In this document: piece after piece, positions 8,888 to 17,423 of the stretch
Numbering within the stretch: the first letter of the stretch is position 1
Layout: the number at the start of each line of letters is the position of its first letter
Assembly (NCBI GenBank): GCA_000230935.2
Contig: AGIQ01000001.1
Coordinates: 1,116,001-1,180,000, forward strand
Direction: 5' to 3'
Origin: Mycolicibacterium rhodesiae JS60
GTDB taxonomy: Bacteria; Actinomycetota; Actinomycetes; Mycobacteriales; Mycobacteriaceae
Length of the DNA stretch: 64,000 nucleotides
Made by a program: the position numbers and the translations under genes
Notes under the pieces: model-generated
What the model saw: only the letters and a program-made list of their open reading frames with translations
The model's database searches: none
What the model was told of the DNA's origin: nothing

Positions 8888-9661
8888 ATGTGCGGACGAT
8901 TCGCGGTGACCACCGACCCGGCCCTGCTCGCCGAAAAGATCCAGGCCATCGACGAGGCTACCGAGGCGGCCAAGGAGGCCAGGGGGCCCAACTACAACGT
9001 CGCCCCGACGGCCACGATCGCCACGGTGGTCAGCCGCCACACCGAACCCGACGACACCCCGACCAGGCGGGTGCGGCTGATGCGCTGGGGCTTGGTGCCA
9101 CCGTGGGTGAAGGCGACCGCCGACGGCACACCGGAGACCAAGGGCCCCTTGCTGATCAACGCGCGCGCCGAGAAGATCACCAGCTCGCCGGCGTTTCGGG
9201 CATCGGCCAAGAGCAAGCGCTGCCTGGTCCCGATGGACGGCTACTACGAGTGGAAGCCCAACCCGGACACCCCGGCCGGCAAGAAGGCCCGCAAGACGCC
9301 GTTCTACATGCACCGCGCCGATGACGAGCCGCTGTTCATGGCCGGGCTGTGGTCGGTCTGGAGACCAGGGAACGCGACTGACGACACTGTCCCACTGCTG
9401 ACCTGCACGATCATCACCACCGACGCGGTCGGGGAGCTTGCCGACATCCACGACCGCATGCCGCTGATCGTCGCCGAGCGGGATTGGGACCGCTGGCTGA
9501 ACCCCGACCAGCCCGCCGACGCTGACTTGCTCAGCACGCCGCCGGATATCGCCGGTATCGATATGCGCGAGGTCTCCACCCTGGTCAACGCCGTCCGCAA
9601 CAACGGACCGGAGCTCATCGAGCCCGTTGATCCGCACAACCAACCGGTTGGCCTGTTCTAG
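8888..9661 (+). CDS. SRAP-domain abasic-site-processing protein (HMCES/YedK type)
   Basis: A 257-residue protein of the SOS-response-associated peptidase family, which forms a covalent DNA-protein crosslink with abasic sites in single-stranded DNA. Cys2, the catalytic residue after Met removal (MCGRFAV), is present, as are the conserved NARAEKI, GYYEWK and the HDRMP segment with the active-site His. The true start is ATG 8888, because the enzyme needs Cys at position 2. Corresponds to Rv3226c. Confidence 0.95.
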   Translation: MCGRFAVTTDPALLAEKIQAIDEATEAAKEARGPNYNVAPTATIATVVSRHTEPDDTPTRRVRLMRWGLVPPWVKATADGTPETKGPLLINARAEKITSSPAFRASAKSKRCLVPMDGYYEWKPNPDTPAGKKARKTPFYMHRADDEPLFMAGLWSVWRPGNATDDTVPLLTCTIITTDAVGELADIHDRMPLIVAERDWDRWLNPDQPADADLLSTPPDIAGIDMREVSTLVNAVRNNGPELIEPVDPHNQPVGLF

Positions 9662-9716
9662 CGCCTCGGCTGAGGTTAGGCTCACAGGCGAGATCCGATC
9701 AGCGAGAGGAACCGCC

Positions 9717-11252
9717 ATGACCGCGGTCGAGCCGAAGGCCGATCAGGCCACCATCACCGTGCACAACCCCGCCGACGGCCGGGTCGTCGGTACCGTCCCG
9801 GTCGAGAGCCCGGACGCCGTCGCCGCCAAGGCCAGAGAGCTGCGGCTGTTCCAGACCGAGTGGGAGTCCATCGGCCCCCGCGGGCGCAAGGTCTGGATGT
9901 ACAAGTGGCAGGACTGGATCCTCGACAACGCCGACCACCTGATCGAGGTGTTGATGTCGGAAAGCGGGAAGTCGCACGGTGACGCCAGCCTCGAACCGGT
10001 GGCGCTGGCCGACTCCATCAAGTACTGGGCCGGCAACGCCGAGGTGTTCCTCGCCGACGCGCACCCCAAGCCGCACACACTGATCTACCAGGTCAAGAAA
10101 CTGACCACCGTCTACCGCCCCTATCCACTGGTCGGAATCATCGAGCCGTGGAACTTCCCGCTGGCGATGCTGGCGCTCGACGTGGTGCCTGCGCTGGCTG
10201 CCGGCGCCGCGGTGTTGCTGAAACCGTCTGAGGTGACTCCGCTTTCGGCCGTCGAGTTCGCGCGCGGCTGGACCGAGATCGGGGCGCCGCCGGTGCTCGG
10301 GCTGGCCACCGGGTATGGCACGACCGGCGCGGCGGTGATCGAGAACTCCGACTACGTCCACTTCACCGGATCGACGGCCACCGGCCGCAAGGTCGCGGTC
10401 GCATGTGCCGAGCGGTTGACCCCGTTCAGCCTCGAGCTGGGCGGCAAAGACCCGGCGATCGTGCTGGCCGACGCCGACATCGACCGCGCTGCCAACGGCA
10501 TCGCCTGGGGCGGGATGTTCAACTCCGGGCAGGTGTGCATCTCGGTGGAGCGGGTCTACGTAGAGGCTCCGGTGTATGACGAGTTCATCGGCAAACTCAC
10601 CGAGAGTGTCCGCAATATCGCTCAGGGCCAAGAAGATTCGGGCTACAAATACGACACCGGTGCGATGGCCACCGCGGCGCAGCGCGATATCGTCGACCGC
10701 CACGTCCAGGAGGCCGTCGAGGCCGGGGCGCGGGTGCTCGCGGGCGGAAAGCCCACCGGGGTCGGCACGTTCTTCCAGCCGACGGTGCTGGCCGACGTCA
10801 CCCCGACGATGTCCTGCATCGCCGAGGAGACCTTCGGGCCGACGCTGCCGGTGGTCAAGGTCGCCGATGAGGAAGAAGCCATCCGGTTGGCCAACGACTC
10901 CAAATACGGCCTGTCGGCGACGGTTTGGACCGGCGACCTCGAACGCGGCGAGCGGATCGCCCGTCGGCTGGAGTGCGGCGCGGTCAACATCAACGACGCA
11001 CTGACCAACGTGTTCTGCCCGTCGCTCCCGATGGGCGGCTGGAAGGACTCCGGCATGGGCTACCGGGCCGGCGGTGCGAGTGGCCTGATCAAGTTCTGCC
11101 GCCAGCAGGCGATCACCGCCCCGCGGATCCCGACTCAGAAATCCGAGCTGGTGTGGTACTCGTCGTCGCGGCGGCAGGGCCGGATCGCGCTGGCGGCGAT
11201 GCGTGCCTTCGCCGGAAACGGTGTGCGGCGCTTCGGGTTCAAGCCCCGCTGA
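9717..11252 (+). CDS. NAD(P)+-dependent aldehyde dehydrogenase (succinate-semialdehyde dehydrogenase-like)
   Basis: A 511-residue aldehyde dehydrogenase. The cofactor-site PWNFPLA, the general base Glu in [13 protein letters not shown] (about residue 240) and the catalytic Cys in [12 protein letters not shown] (about residue 274) are present. The length and the VERVYV sequence place it among the succinic-semialdehyde/coniferyl types, but the substrate is not certain. GAGAGGA lies 6 bases before ATG 9717. The C-terminal tail of about 25 residues after the core is basic. H37Rv has a different gene (Rv3225c) at this place. Confidence 0.92.
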   Translation: MTAVEPKADQATITVHNPADGRVVGTVPVESPDAVAAKARELRLFQTEWESIGPRGRKVWMYKWQDWILDNADHLIEVLMSESGKSHGDASLEPVALADSIKYWAGNAEVFLADAHPKPHTLIYQVKKLTTVYRPYPLVGIIEPWNFPLAMLALDVVPALAAGAAVLLKPSEVTPLSAVEFARGWTEIGAPPVLGLATGYGTTGAAVIENSDYVHFTGSTATGRKVAVACAERLTPFSLELGGKDPAIVLADADIDRAANGIAWGGMFNSGQVCISVERVYVEAPVYDEFIGKLTESVRNIAQGQEDSGYKYDTGAMATAAQRDIVDRHVQEAVEAGARVLAGGKPTGVGTFFQPTVLADVTPTMSCIAEETFGPTLPVVKVADEEEAIRLANDSKYGLSATVWTGDLERGERIARRLECGAVNINDALTNVFCPSLPMGGWKDSGMGYRAGGASGLIKFCRQQAITAPRIPTQKSELVWYSSSRRQGRIALAAMRAFAGNGVRRFGFKPR

Positions 11253-11255
11253 GGC

Positions 11256-12119
11256 TCACGGGTTCTGGTAGCCGGGCGGGTTGGGAGTGTCGACCCACAG
11301 GTCGACCCCCAACTCGGAGCCCGGAATGCAGTCGTAGACGGACAGATCGGTGACGCCGGAGTCCAGCAGGACGTCCTCGCACAACAGTGACTGCCCGGTG
11401 TATTCGCCGGCCGGCCTGCTCAGCACCGCGTAGGCGGCGTCGGCGTAGACCTCGGGCTTGCGGGCGCGGGCCATCGCCTCGTCGCCGCCCAGCAGGTTCT
11501 GCACCGCAGCGGTGGCGACCAGAGTGCGCGGCCACAGCGTGTTGGAGGCGATCCCGGCGCTGCGCATCTCTTCGGCAATACCCAACGCGCACAGGGTCAT
11601 TCCGAACTTCGCCATCATGTACGGTGTGGGCTTCAGCCACTGCGACTCCAGCCGGATCGGCGGCGAGAGCGTCAGGATGTGGGGATTGTCCCGGCCCTTC
11701 ATGTGCGGGATGCACGCTTGCGAGACGGCGTAGGTGCCACGCACCTGGATACCGTTCATCAGATCGAAGCGCTTCAGCGGTACTTCCTCGATCGAGCCGA
11801 GGTTGATCGCCGAGGCGTTGTTGACACAGATGTCGATACCGCCGAACTGCTCGACGGCCTTGGCCACGGCGGCGTCCACCGAGTCGCCGTCGCGGACGTC
11901 GCCGACAATCGGCAGGGCCTGGCCGCCGGCGTCCTCGATCTCCTTGGCGGCGGTGTAGATGGTGCCTGGCAGTTTGGGGTGGGGCTCGGTGGTCTTGGCC
12001 ACCAGTGCGATATTGGCCCCGTCGGCCGCGACGCGTTTGGCGATGGCCAACCCGATTCCGCGGCTCGCGCCGGAGATGAACATGGTCTTGCCGGAGAAAA
12101 TGCTTGCCACCCGTGTCAC
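11256..12119 (-). CDS. Short-chain dehydrogenase/reductase (HSDL2-like)
   Basis: A 287-residue SDR. The cofactor motif is FISGASRGIGLAIA at residues 14-27, the NNAS motif is near 105, and the catalytic YMMAKFG (YxxxK) is near 182. The Ser of the triad falls in the segment LTLSPP. The pattern with an unusual Pro after the catalytic Ser resembles HSDL2-type proteins; the substrate is probably a fatty acyl or sterol derivative. It starts at GTG 12119, one base after the ybaK stop, so the two are co-transcribed. Equivalent to Rv3224. Confidence 0.92.
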   Translation of the reverse strand: MTRVASIFSGKTMFISGASRGIGLAIAKRVAADGANIALVAKTTEPHPKLPGTIYTAAKEIEDAGGQALPIVGDVRDGDSVDAAVAKAVEQFGGIDICVNNASAINLGSIEEVPLKRFDLMNGIQVRGTYAVSQACIPHMKGRDNPHILTLSPPIRLESQWLKPTPYMMAKFGMTLCALGIAEEMRSAGIASNTLWPRTLVATAAVQNLLGGDEAMARARKPEVYADAAYAVLSRPAGEYTGQSLLCEDVLLDSGVTDLSVYDCIPGSELGVDLWVDTPNPPGYQNP

Positions 12120-12120
12120 C

Positions 12121-12615
12121 TTAGACCGCCCGGATGTCGGTGGTCACCGCCCCCGTCAGCCGTACCAGGTCCTGCGGCGCCAGCGCCACATCCCAGCCGC
12201 GCTTACCCGCGCTGCACAACACCCGCTCGAAGCCCAGCGCCGAGCTGTCGACCACCGTCGGCAGTCGCTTGCGCTGGCCCAACGGGGAGATGCCGCCCAA
12301 AACGTAGCCCGTCGCCCGTTCGGCAGCCGCCTGATCGGCCACCGCCACCTTGGCCAGCCCCAACGCCGAAGCCGCGGCCTTCAGTGACAGCTTCCACGGC
12401 ACCGGCAACACCGCTACCGCCAGCACCGATCCCGACGCGATGATCAGCGTCTTGAAGATCTGCTCTGCCACCAGCGAGTCACCCGCCAGCGCTGCGACCG
12501 CCTCGTCGCCATAGGACTGTGAGCGCGGATCGTGGTGGTAGCGCAGCACCTCATGGGGCGCACCGGCCCCCACCAGGGTGGCGATCGCCGGAGTTGCTGC
12601 ACGACTCACCGGCAC
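12121..12615 (-). CDS. ybaK: YbaK/EbsC-family aminoacyl-tRNA(Pro) deacylase
   Basis: A 164-residue trans-editing domain that hydrolyses mischarged Cys-tRNA(Pro). Recognised by the strand/helix segment AEQIFKTLI with the conserved Lys that anchors the substrate CCA end, YVLGGISPLG (the GGxSP loop) and the length. It is one intact reading frame here, whereas in H37Rv the region is annotated as two short genes (Rv3224A/B). The start is GTG 12615, or GTG 12609. It is divergent from sigH, with the SigH-type promoter just beyond its start. Confidence 0.9.
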   Translation of the reverse strand: MPVSRAATPAIATLVGAGAPHEVLRYHHDPRSQSYGDEAVAALAGDSLVAEQIFKTLIIASGSVLAVAVLPVPWKLSLKAAASALGLAKVAVADQAAAERATGYVLGGISPLGQRKRLPTVVDSSALGFERVLCSAGKRGWDVALAPQDLVRLTGAVTTDIRAV

Positions 12616-12626
12616 AGTTAACCGCG

Positions 12627-12653
12627 GGAAATAGCCTGGTGAGAAATCCTGTT
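12627..12653 (+). promoter_or_regulatory. Candidate SigH-dependent promoter of sigH
   Basis: GGGAAA (12626-12631) and GTT (12651-12653) are separated by about 19 bases, matching the GGAA...GTT pattern of SigH/SigR promoters. It lies 83 bases before GTG 12736 and about 200 bases before ATG 12853. SigH autoregulation from such a promoter is established in M. tuberculosis; the exact start site here is inferred. Confidence 0.6.
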
Positions 12654-12735
12654 GTGGACAGTGGTCGCTGCTATCAGGGACGGCGATCCAAAAACTTGTT
12701 GGTCACAGCCTTAGGATTGGAAGGAGAGAAGTCCG

Positions 12736-12852
12736 GTGTCAGCTGCAGTTGCCATGATGTCGCAAGAGCAGGCACCCGCATTTCTCATCCGTCCGATACC
12801 GCTGCCGGAGTTCGTCTGGAGCACCGCGGCAGAAGGGACTGTGTCACCCACG
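12736..12852 (+). other. In-frame 39-codon N-terminal extension of sigH with its own ribosome binding site
   Basis: GTG 12736 opens an in-frame extension of sigH ([12 protein letters not shown]...). A strong AAGGAGAG lies at 12720-12727, 8 bases before it, which is better than anything before ATG 12853. In Streptomyces the SigH homologue SigR has a longer, unstable isoform made from its own stress-induced promoter. The extension downstream of the SigH-type promoter could work in the same way. Confidence 0.5.
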
Positions 12853-13488
12853 ATGACCGATATCGACACCGAGGCACCTCAGCGCGAGGAGTCCGATGCG
12901 GAGTTGACCGCGCGCTTCGAGCGCGACGCGATTCCGCTGCTGGACCAGCTGTACGGCGGCGCGCTGCGGATGACCCGCAATCCGGCCGACGCCGAAGATC
13001 TGCTGCAAGAAACCATGGTCAAGGCCTACGCAGGGTTCCGTTCGTTCCGCGAGGGCACCAATCTCAAAGCGTGGCTGTACCGCATTCTGACGAATACCTA
13101 CATCAACAGCTATCGCAAGAAGCAGCGCCAGCCGGCTGAATATCCGACCGAGGAGATCACCGACTGGCAGTTGGCGGCCAACGCCGAGCACACCTCAACG
13201 GGACTGCGCTCTGCCGAGGTCGAGGCACTCGAGTTGCTGCCCGACACCGAAATCAAAGAAGCCCTTCAGGCATTGCCGGAAGAGTTCCGGATGGCGGTGT
13301 ACTACGCGGACGTCGAGGGCTTCCCGTACAAGGAGATCGCCGAAATCATGGATACCCCGATCGGGACGGTGATGTCCCGGCTGCACCGAGGCAGGCGCCA
13401 GCTGCGCTCTCTGCTGGCCGATGTGGCCAAGGAACGCGGGTTTAACCGCGGCCAGGTGGAGGACACGCCGGAGGAGGTCGTCTCATGA
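12853..13488 (+). CDS. sigH: ECF RNA polymerase sigma factor SigH
   Basis: The core sigma factor has 211 residues from ATG 12853 (GTG 12841 and GTG 12736 are upstream in-frame alternatives). Region 2 contains [17 protein letters not shown] and the basic [18 protein letters not shown]; region 4 contains [26 protein letters not shown] and the helix-turn-helix [14 protein letters not shown]. The sequence is almost identical in style to M. tuberculosis SigH, which directs thioredoxin, chaperone and thiol-stress genes. The end overlaps the start of rshA by 4 bases (ATGA), so the sigma and anti-sigma are made in step. Confidence 0.97.
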   Translation: MTDIDTEAPQREESDAELTARFERDAIPLLDQLYGGALRMTRNPADAEDLLQETMVKAYAGFRSFREGTNLKAWLYRILTNTYINSYRKKQRQPAEYPTEEITDWQLAANAEHTSTGLRSAEVEALELLPDTEIKEALQALPEEFRMAVYYADVEGFPYKEIAEIMDTPIGTVMSRLHRGRRQLRSLLADVAKERGFNRGQVEDTPEEVVS

Positions 13489-13796
13489 GCGACGAGAACG
13501 TATCCGGTGAGATGGAATGGCGCCCGCCGGTCGGGCCGGTGGACCCGGCCCATCCGGAGTGCGCTGCGGTGATCGCCGAGGTCTGGACGCTGCTCGACGG
13601 CGAGTGCACGGCGGAGACGAAAGACCGCCTGCGTCACCACCTCGAGGAGTGCCCGACGTGCCTTCAGTACTACGGGGTCGAAGAGCGGATCAAGAAGCTG
13701 GTCGCGTCGCGGTGCAGCGGAGACAAGGCGCCCAAGCACCTGTTGGAGCGGGTGCGCCTGCAGATCAGTCAGACCACCATCATCAGGCGTGGATAG
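13485..13796 (+). CDS. rshA: Redox-sensing anti-sigma factor RshA
   Basis: A 103-residue zinc-associated anti-sigma factor. The ZAS signature His-x3-Cys-x2-Cys is visible in [14 protein letters not shown] near residues 49-57, with further conserved Cys residues before (HPECAAV) and after (SRCSGDK). In mycobacteria RshA binds SigH under reducing conditions and lets go on disulfide stress. The gene overlaps the sigH stop and is closed by the hairpin at 13806-13837. Confidence 0.95.
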   Translation: MSDENVSGEMEWRPPVGPVDPAHPECAAVIAEVWTLLDGECTAETKDRLRHHLEECPTCLQYYGVEERIKKLVASRCSGDKAPKHLLERVRLQISQTTIIRRG

Positions 13797-13805
13797 CAGC
13801 GCAGA

Positions 13806-13837
13806 ACAAAGTGCCCGGCGATTGCCGGGCACTTTGT
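13806..13837. terminator. Bidirectional terminator between rshA and the bL37 gene
   Basis: A perfect 14-bp stem (acaaagtgcccggc, 13806-13819, pairing with 13824-13837) with a GATT loop lies in the gap between two convergent genes. The stem is strong and symmetrical, so it can end transcription from both sides, although there is no long T-run. Confidence 0.8.
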
Positions 13838-13840
13838 GTA

Positions 13841-13915
13841 TCAGGCGTTGGGACGCCTGCCGTGGTTCGCTTTGCTGTGCTTGCGGTCACGCTTCTTGCG
13901 GCCACGCTTGGCCAT
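13841..13915 (-). CDS. 50S ribosomal protein bL37 (24 residues)
   Basis: A 24-residue, very basic peptide: it begins MAKRGRKKRDRKHSKA and ends NHGRRPNA. GGAGGT lies 5 bases before ATG 13915 (on the minus strand). It matches the small actinobacterial protein seen in the M. smegmatis ribosome structure and named bL37, which sits on the large subunit. The gene is below the size limit of most gene finders. It is convergent with rshA and shares the terminator at 13806-13837. Confidence 0.85.
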   Translation of the reverse strand: MAKRGRKKRDRKHSKANHGRRPNA

Positions 13916-14047
13916 GATGTACCTCCGTGTGATTTGACGCTGCATGGTTTAGCCCTGAATAGAGTGTCTCACGGCCCCATCGCACCTTTGACCACCCGGT
14001 GTTGTGGTTCGATAGAGCCGCTAGACGAGCGAAGAGTGAGGGTGAAG

Positions 14048-14263
14048 ATGGCCGAGGATGTTCGCGCCGAGATCGTGGCCAGTGTGCTCGAGGTCGTGGT
14101 CAGCAAGGGAGACCAGATCGGCGCGGGCGACACCCTGGTGCTTCTGGAGTCGATGAAGATGGAGATCCCGGTGCTGGCCGAAGTCGGCGGCACGGTCACT
14201 GAGGTCAGCGTTGCGGTGGGCGATGTCATCCAGGCCGGCGACCTCATTGCCGTGATCGACTAG
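14048..14263 (+). CDS. Biotinylated single-domain protein TB7.3
   Basis: A 71-residue biotinyl/lipoyl attachment domain, the same length as M. tuberculosis TB7.3 (Rv3221c). The modified Lys lies in ESMKMEIPV, and the fold's paired hammerhead is complete (VVSKGDQIGAGDTLV and VAVGDVIQAGDLI). It stands alone rather than fused to a carboxylase, so it may serve as a carboxyl carrier for a partner encoded elsewhere. ATG 14048 gives the family length. pdtaS starts 4 bases after the stop. Confidence 0.93.
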   Translation: MAEDVRAEIVASVLEVVVSKGDQIGAGDTLVLLESMKMEIPVLAEVGGTVTEVSVAVGDVIQAGDLIAVID

Positions 14264-14267
14264 CTTC

Positions 14268-15764
14268 GTGTCCACCCTCGGTGACCTACTCGCCGAGCAC
14301 ACGGTGCTGCCGGGCAGTGCCGTGGACCACCTACACGCGGTGGTCGGCGAATGGCAGCTTCTGGCGGACCTCTCGTTCGCCGATTACCTGATGTGGGTGC
14401 GCCGCGACGACGGCGCCCTGGTTTGCGTGGCCCAGTGCCGGCCCAACACCGCACCGACCGTCCTGCTCAAGGACGCCGTCGGCACCGTCGTCGCCGAGGG
14501 CGACCTGCCCCTGGTGACCTCGGCATTCGCCTCAGGTGCGATCGGCCGCGGCGACAGCGACCCGAAGCTGCGCGAAACCGATATCGACGTCGAAGCCGTC
14601 CCGGTCCGCTACAGCAACCACGTCGTGGCCGTCCTGACCCATCAGACCGCGCTGGCCGAGCGCCGCACGTCCTCACCGCTGGAGCGGGCCTACCTGGACT
14701 GCGCGGGCAACCTGCTGCACATGCTGACCGAGGGCACCTTCCCCAACGTCGGCGATCTGGCGCTGTCCCGGTCGAGCCCCCGCGTCGGCGACGGATTCAT
14801 CCGCCTCGACGTCGACGGTGTCGTCGTCTACGCCAGCCCCAACGCGTTGTCGGCCTACCACCGCATGGGGCTGGCCGCCGAGCTCGAGGGGCACAACCTG
14901 GTCGCGATCACCCGGCCGCTGATCTCCGATCCGTTCGAGGCGCTGGAAATGGCCGAGCACGTGCGCGACTCGCTGGCCGGCGGGTCGAGCATGCGCCTCG
15001 AGGTCGACGCCGGCGGAGCCGCGGTGCTGATGCGCACACTGCCGCTCGTGGTCCACGGCGCCGCAGCCGGGGCGGCGGTGCTGATCCGGGACGTCACCGA
15101 GGTGAAGCGACGCGACCGGGCCCTGCTGTCCAAGGATGCGACGATCCGCGAAATTCACCACCGAGTCAAGAACAACCTGCAGACCGTCGCCGCGCTGCTG
15201 CGCCTTCAGTCCCGCCGCACCAGCAATGAGGAAGCCCGCGAGGCGCTGATGGAGTCGGTGCGCCGGGTGGCCTCGATCGCCCAGGTGCACGAGGCGCTGT
15301 CGATGTCGGTGGACGAGGAGGTCAACCTCGACGAGGTGATCGACCGGATCCTCCCGATCATGAACGACGTGGCCCGTGTCGATACCCCGATCCGGATCAA
15401 CCGGGACGGCGCGCTGGGCGTGCTGGACGCCGACCGGGCGACCGCCCTGGTGATGGTGGTGACCGAACTGGTCCAGAACGCCATCGAGCACGCCTTCGAG
15501 CCGTCGGCCAAACAGGGCTGCGTGACCATCCGCGCCGAGCGCTCCGCCCGGTGGCTCGACGTCGTCGTGCACGACGACGGACGTGGGCTGCCCGACGGCT
15601 TCAGCCTGGAGAAGTCCGACCGGCTGGGCCTGCAGATCGTCCGCACCTTGGTCACCGCGGAGCTGGACGGCTCGCTGGGAATGCACGACGTTCCCGGCGG
15701 CGGGACCGATGTGGTGTTACGTGTGCCACTTGGCCGCCGTTCGGGCGCGCGAGTTCCGCAATAG
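14268..15764 (+). CDS. pdtaS: Cytosolic sensor histidine kinase PdtaS
   Basis: A 498-residue soluble kinase: a GAF-like N-terminal sensor (about 1-150), a PAS domain (about 175-285), the HisKA_2 dimerisation segment with phospho-acceptor in REIHHRVKNNLQT (about residues 295-307), and a C-terminal ATPase with ELVQNAIEHAF (N box) and HDDGRGLPDGF (G box). It has no membrane segment. In mycobacteria PdtaS signals to the ANTAR antiterminator PdtaR; pdtaR is not in this window. The start is GTG 14268, giving MSTLGDLLAEHT as in Rv3220c, 4 bases after the biotinyl-protein stop. Confidence 0.96.
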   Translation: MSTLGDLLAEHTVLPGSAVDHLHAVVGEWQLLADLSFADYLMWVRRDDGALVCVAQCRPNTAPTVLLKDAVGTVVAEGDLPLVTSAFASGAIGRGDSDPKLRETDIDVEAVPVRYSNHVVAVLTHQTALAERRTSSPLERAYLDCAGNLLHMLTEGTFPNVGDLALSRSSPRVGDGFIRLDVDGVVVYASPNALSAYHRMGLAAELEGHNLVAITRPLISDPFEALEMAEHVRDSLAGGSSMRLEVDAGGAAVLMRTLPLVVHGAAAGAAVLIRDVTEVKRRDRALLSKDATIREIHHRVKNNLQTVAALLRLQSRRTSNEEAREALMESVRRVASIAQVHEALSMSVDEEVNLDEVIDRILPIMNDVARVDTPIRINRDGALGVLDADRATALVMVVTELVQNAIEHAFEPSAKQGCVTIRAERSARWLDVVVHDDGRGLPDGFSLEKSDRLGLQIVRTLVTAELDGSLGMHDVPGGGTDVVLRVPLGRRSGARVPQ

Positions 15765-15799
15765 CAAATGTGACGGACACGACATTACAAAATAAAAAC

Positions 15800-15828
15800 C
15801 GCGGCCCCTGGCATTTGCCGGGGCCGCG
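15800..15828. terminator. Intrinsic terminator between pdtaS and whiB1
   Basis: Stem cgcggcccc (15800-15808) pairs with ggggccgcg (15820-15828), with an inner GGC/GCC stem and an ATTT loop. On the minus strand the stem is followed by TTTTTATTTTG, a good U-tract, so it ends whiB1 transcription; on the plus strand it may also stop pdtaS. Confidence 0.85.
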
Positions 15829-15852
15829 ATTCTTATGAACGGTGAATGCGGC

Positions 15853-16107
15853 TTAGACGCTGCTGCGCGCGCGGGTGCGGGCGTTGCGACGCTTGAGCGC
15901 GCGGCGCTCGTCCTCGCTCATGCCGCCCCAGACGCCGGCATCCTGACCGGAGTCCAAAGCCCAGCTCAAGCACTCAGTCGTGACGGGGCACCGGTTGCAG
16001 ACGAGCTTCGCATCGGCAATCTGGGCGAGTGCCGGACCGCTGTTCCCCACCGGGAAGAACAGTTCCGGATCCTCGTCACGACAAACTGCCTTGTGCCGCC
16101 AATCCAT
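15853..16107 (-). CDS. whiB1: Iron-sulfur transcription factor WhiB1
   Basis: An 84-residue Wbl protein with the four 4Fe-4S ligands Cys9, Cys37, Cys40 and Cys46, the GVWGG turn near 59-63, and a basic C-terminal DNA-binding tail (KRRNARTRAR). In M. tuberculosis WhiB1 is essential, reacts with nitric oxide, and binds the primary sigma factor. It is transcribed away from a 247-base upstream region that holds a probable CRP site and ends at the terminator 15800-15828. Confidence 0.97.
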   Translation of the reverse strand: MDWRHKAVCRDEDPELFFPVGNSGPALAQIADAKLVCNRCPVTTECLSWALDSGQDAGVWGGMSEDERRALKRRNARTRARSSV

Positions 16108-16246
16108 TTGTCGCTACTCCTTACTAAGTGCGCGACGAAGCGCGCTCGCTTTTCTTCGGCTGTTAACGCGTGCACACAAATGTTTCTGTGCTGTTGCATA
16201 CGATCGTTTCACAGCCTCGACGGATGTCAATAGGACTCAGTTAACA

Positions 16247-16262
16247 CGTGGGCAATGTCACT
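16247..16262. promoter_or_regulatory. Candidate cAMP receptor protein (Crp) site upstream of whiB1
   Basis: CGTGGGCAATGTCACT resembles the mycobacterial Crp consensus TGTGANNTNNGTCACA (one good half-site GTCAC, one weaker). It lies about 140 bases before the whiB1 start inside the intergenic region 16108-16354, which holds no gene. Regulation of whiB1 by Crp (Rv3676) is established in M. tuberculosis. Confidence 0.55.
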
Positions 16263-16354
16263 ACAACCTCAGGCTGGGGGTGGGTTACCGAACCCTCTAC
16301 CCGGTTGTACTACACTCAACCCAGCTGCGCCCTCAAGCCGACCGCGTGACGGTA

Positions 16355-17332
16355 TTACCGCTGGTCAGAGGGGTGGGGCACGGGCGGAGCGACCACGCTA
16401 AGCACCTCAGGAACCGCACGGAACGTCATTTCCTCGCGCAGTCCGAGAAAATCTCCGTCGATCTGGCTGGCGACCGGCTCGGACGACTTGATCCGCACCC
16501 AGGCCACGTTGTCGTCGCGGATCAGGTGCTTGGCCTTGATGTTGTGCTTCGCCGACACCATGCGTCGCACCAGCATCAGGTTTTTCCAGACGTTCATGCT
16601 GGTCACGGCAAAAATGCCCAGGCCGGTCTCGAATGTGGTGTCCGGGTTGGTCCAGACCGGCCGGGTGTTGGCATAGGTCCAGGGGCTGGAGTTGGAGATG
16701 AACGCGAAGTAGACGCCGTCGACCGGCTCTCGGTCGGGCAATTCCAGGGTCAGGAGGGGCTCTTTGCGGGCACTGGACAGCATCTCGCGTACCGCCACCC
16801 GGATATAGCGGCCCGCAGTTACTTTGCGGCCCTTGGCCCGCTGCGCCTCGACCGCCGCCACGACATCGCCGTCGACGCCCATTCCCGCGGTGAACACCGC
16901 CCAGCGCTCACCGCAGTCCATGAGACCGATCCGCCGCCACGATGCACCGTTGCGGCGCGCGCTGAGCAGGTCGACAAGCTGATTGGTGGCCTCGATCGGG
17001 TCAGGGCTGATGCCCAGCGCGCGTGCGAAGACGTTCGCCGACCCGCCGGGCACGACGGCCACGGCGGGCATGGCGTCCGACAGCGGCTCGTGGCGGCTAG
17101 GCCTGCCCATCAGCCCATTGACCACCTCGTTCACCGTGCCGTCGCCGCCGTGAACGATGATCACGTCGATGCCGTCCTGCCTGGCGGCCGCGGCGATCTC
17201 GATGGCATGGCCGCGGTGATCGGTGTGGACCACGGTCAGGTCCACGCGACTTTCCAGCGCATGGGCGAGCAGGTCGCGGCCGGCTGCCGTGGTGGAGGTG
17301 GCATTCGGGTTGACGATCAGGACGGCACGCAC
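16355..17332 (-). CDS. Diacylglycerol kinase-family lipid kinase
   Basis: A 325-residue protein of the DAGK/sphingosine-kinase catalytic family (pfam-type LCB5), equivalent to Rv3218. The nucleotide-binding motif VHGGDGTVNEVVNGLMG is at about residues 60-76, and the second conserved block is VVPGGSANVFARALG near 112. The N-terminus MRAVLIVNPNAT is typical of the fold. The lipid substrate is not predictable. The start is GTG 17332. It runs towards whiB1 on the same strand but with a 247-base gap. Confidence 0.9.
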   Translation of the reverse strand: MRAVLIVNPNATSTTAAGRDLLAHALESRVDLTVVHTDHRGHAIEIAAAARQDGIDVIIVHGGDGTVNEVVNGLMGRPSRHEPLSDAMPAVAVVPGGSANVFARALGISPDPIEATNQLVDLLSARRNGASWRRIGLMDCGERWAVFTAGMGVDGDVVAAVEAQRAKGRKVTAGRYIRVAVREMLSSARKEPLLTLELPDREPVDGVYFAFISNSSPWTYANTRPVWTNPDTTFETGLGIFAVTSMNVWKNLMLVRRMVSAKHNIKAKHLIRDDNVAWVRIKSSEPVASQIDGDFLGLREEMTFRAVPEVLSVVAPPVPHPSDQR

Positions 17333-17423
17333 GAGCCATGAGCCTATCGGCGTGTGGCACCTGAATTCGAAGTGTTTGCCTGCGCATCACCAAGGGGTCA
17401 GCTGCCGGTGGCATGCTCGCGGC

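Noticed and set aside
8843..9718. Very long N-terminal extension of aroA, to 720 residues
   Set aside because: It would run antisense through the SRAP gene; AroA similarity begins at GTG 8842.
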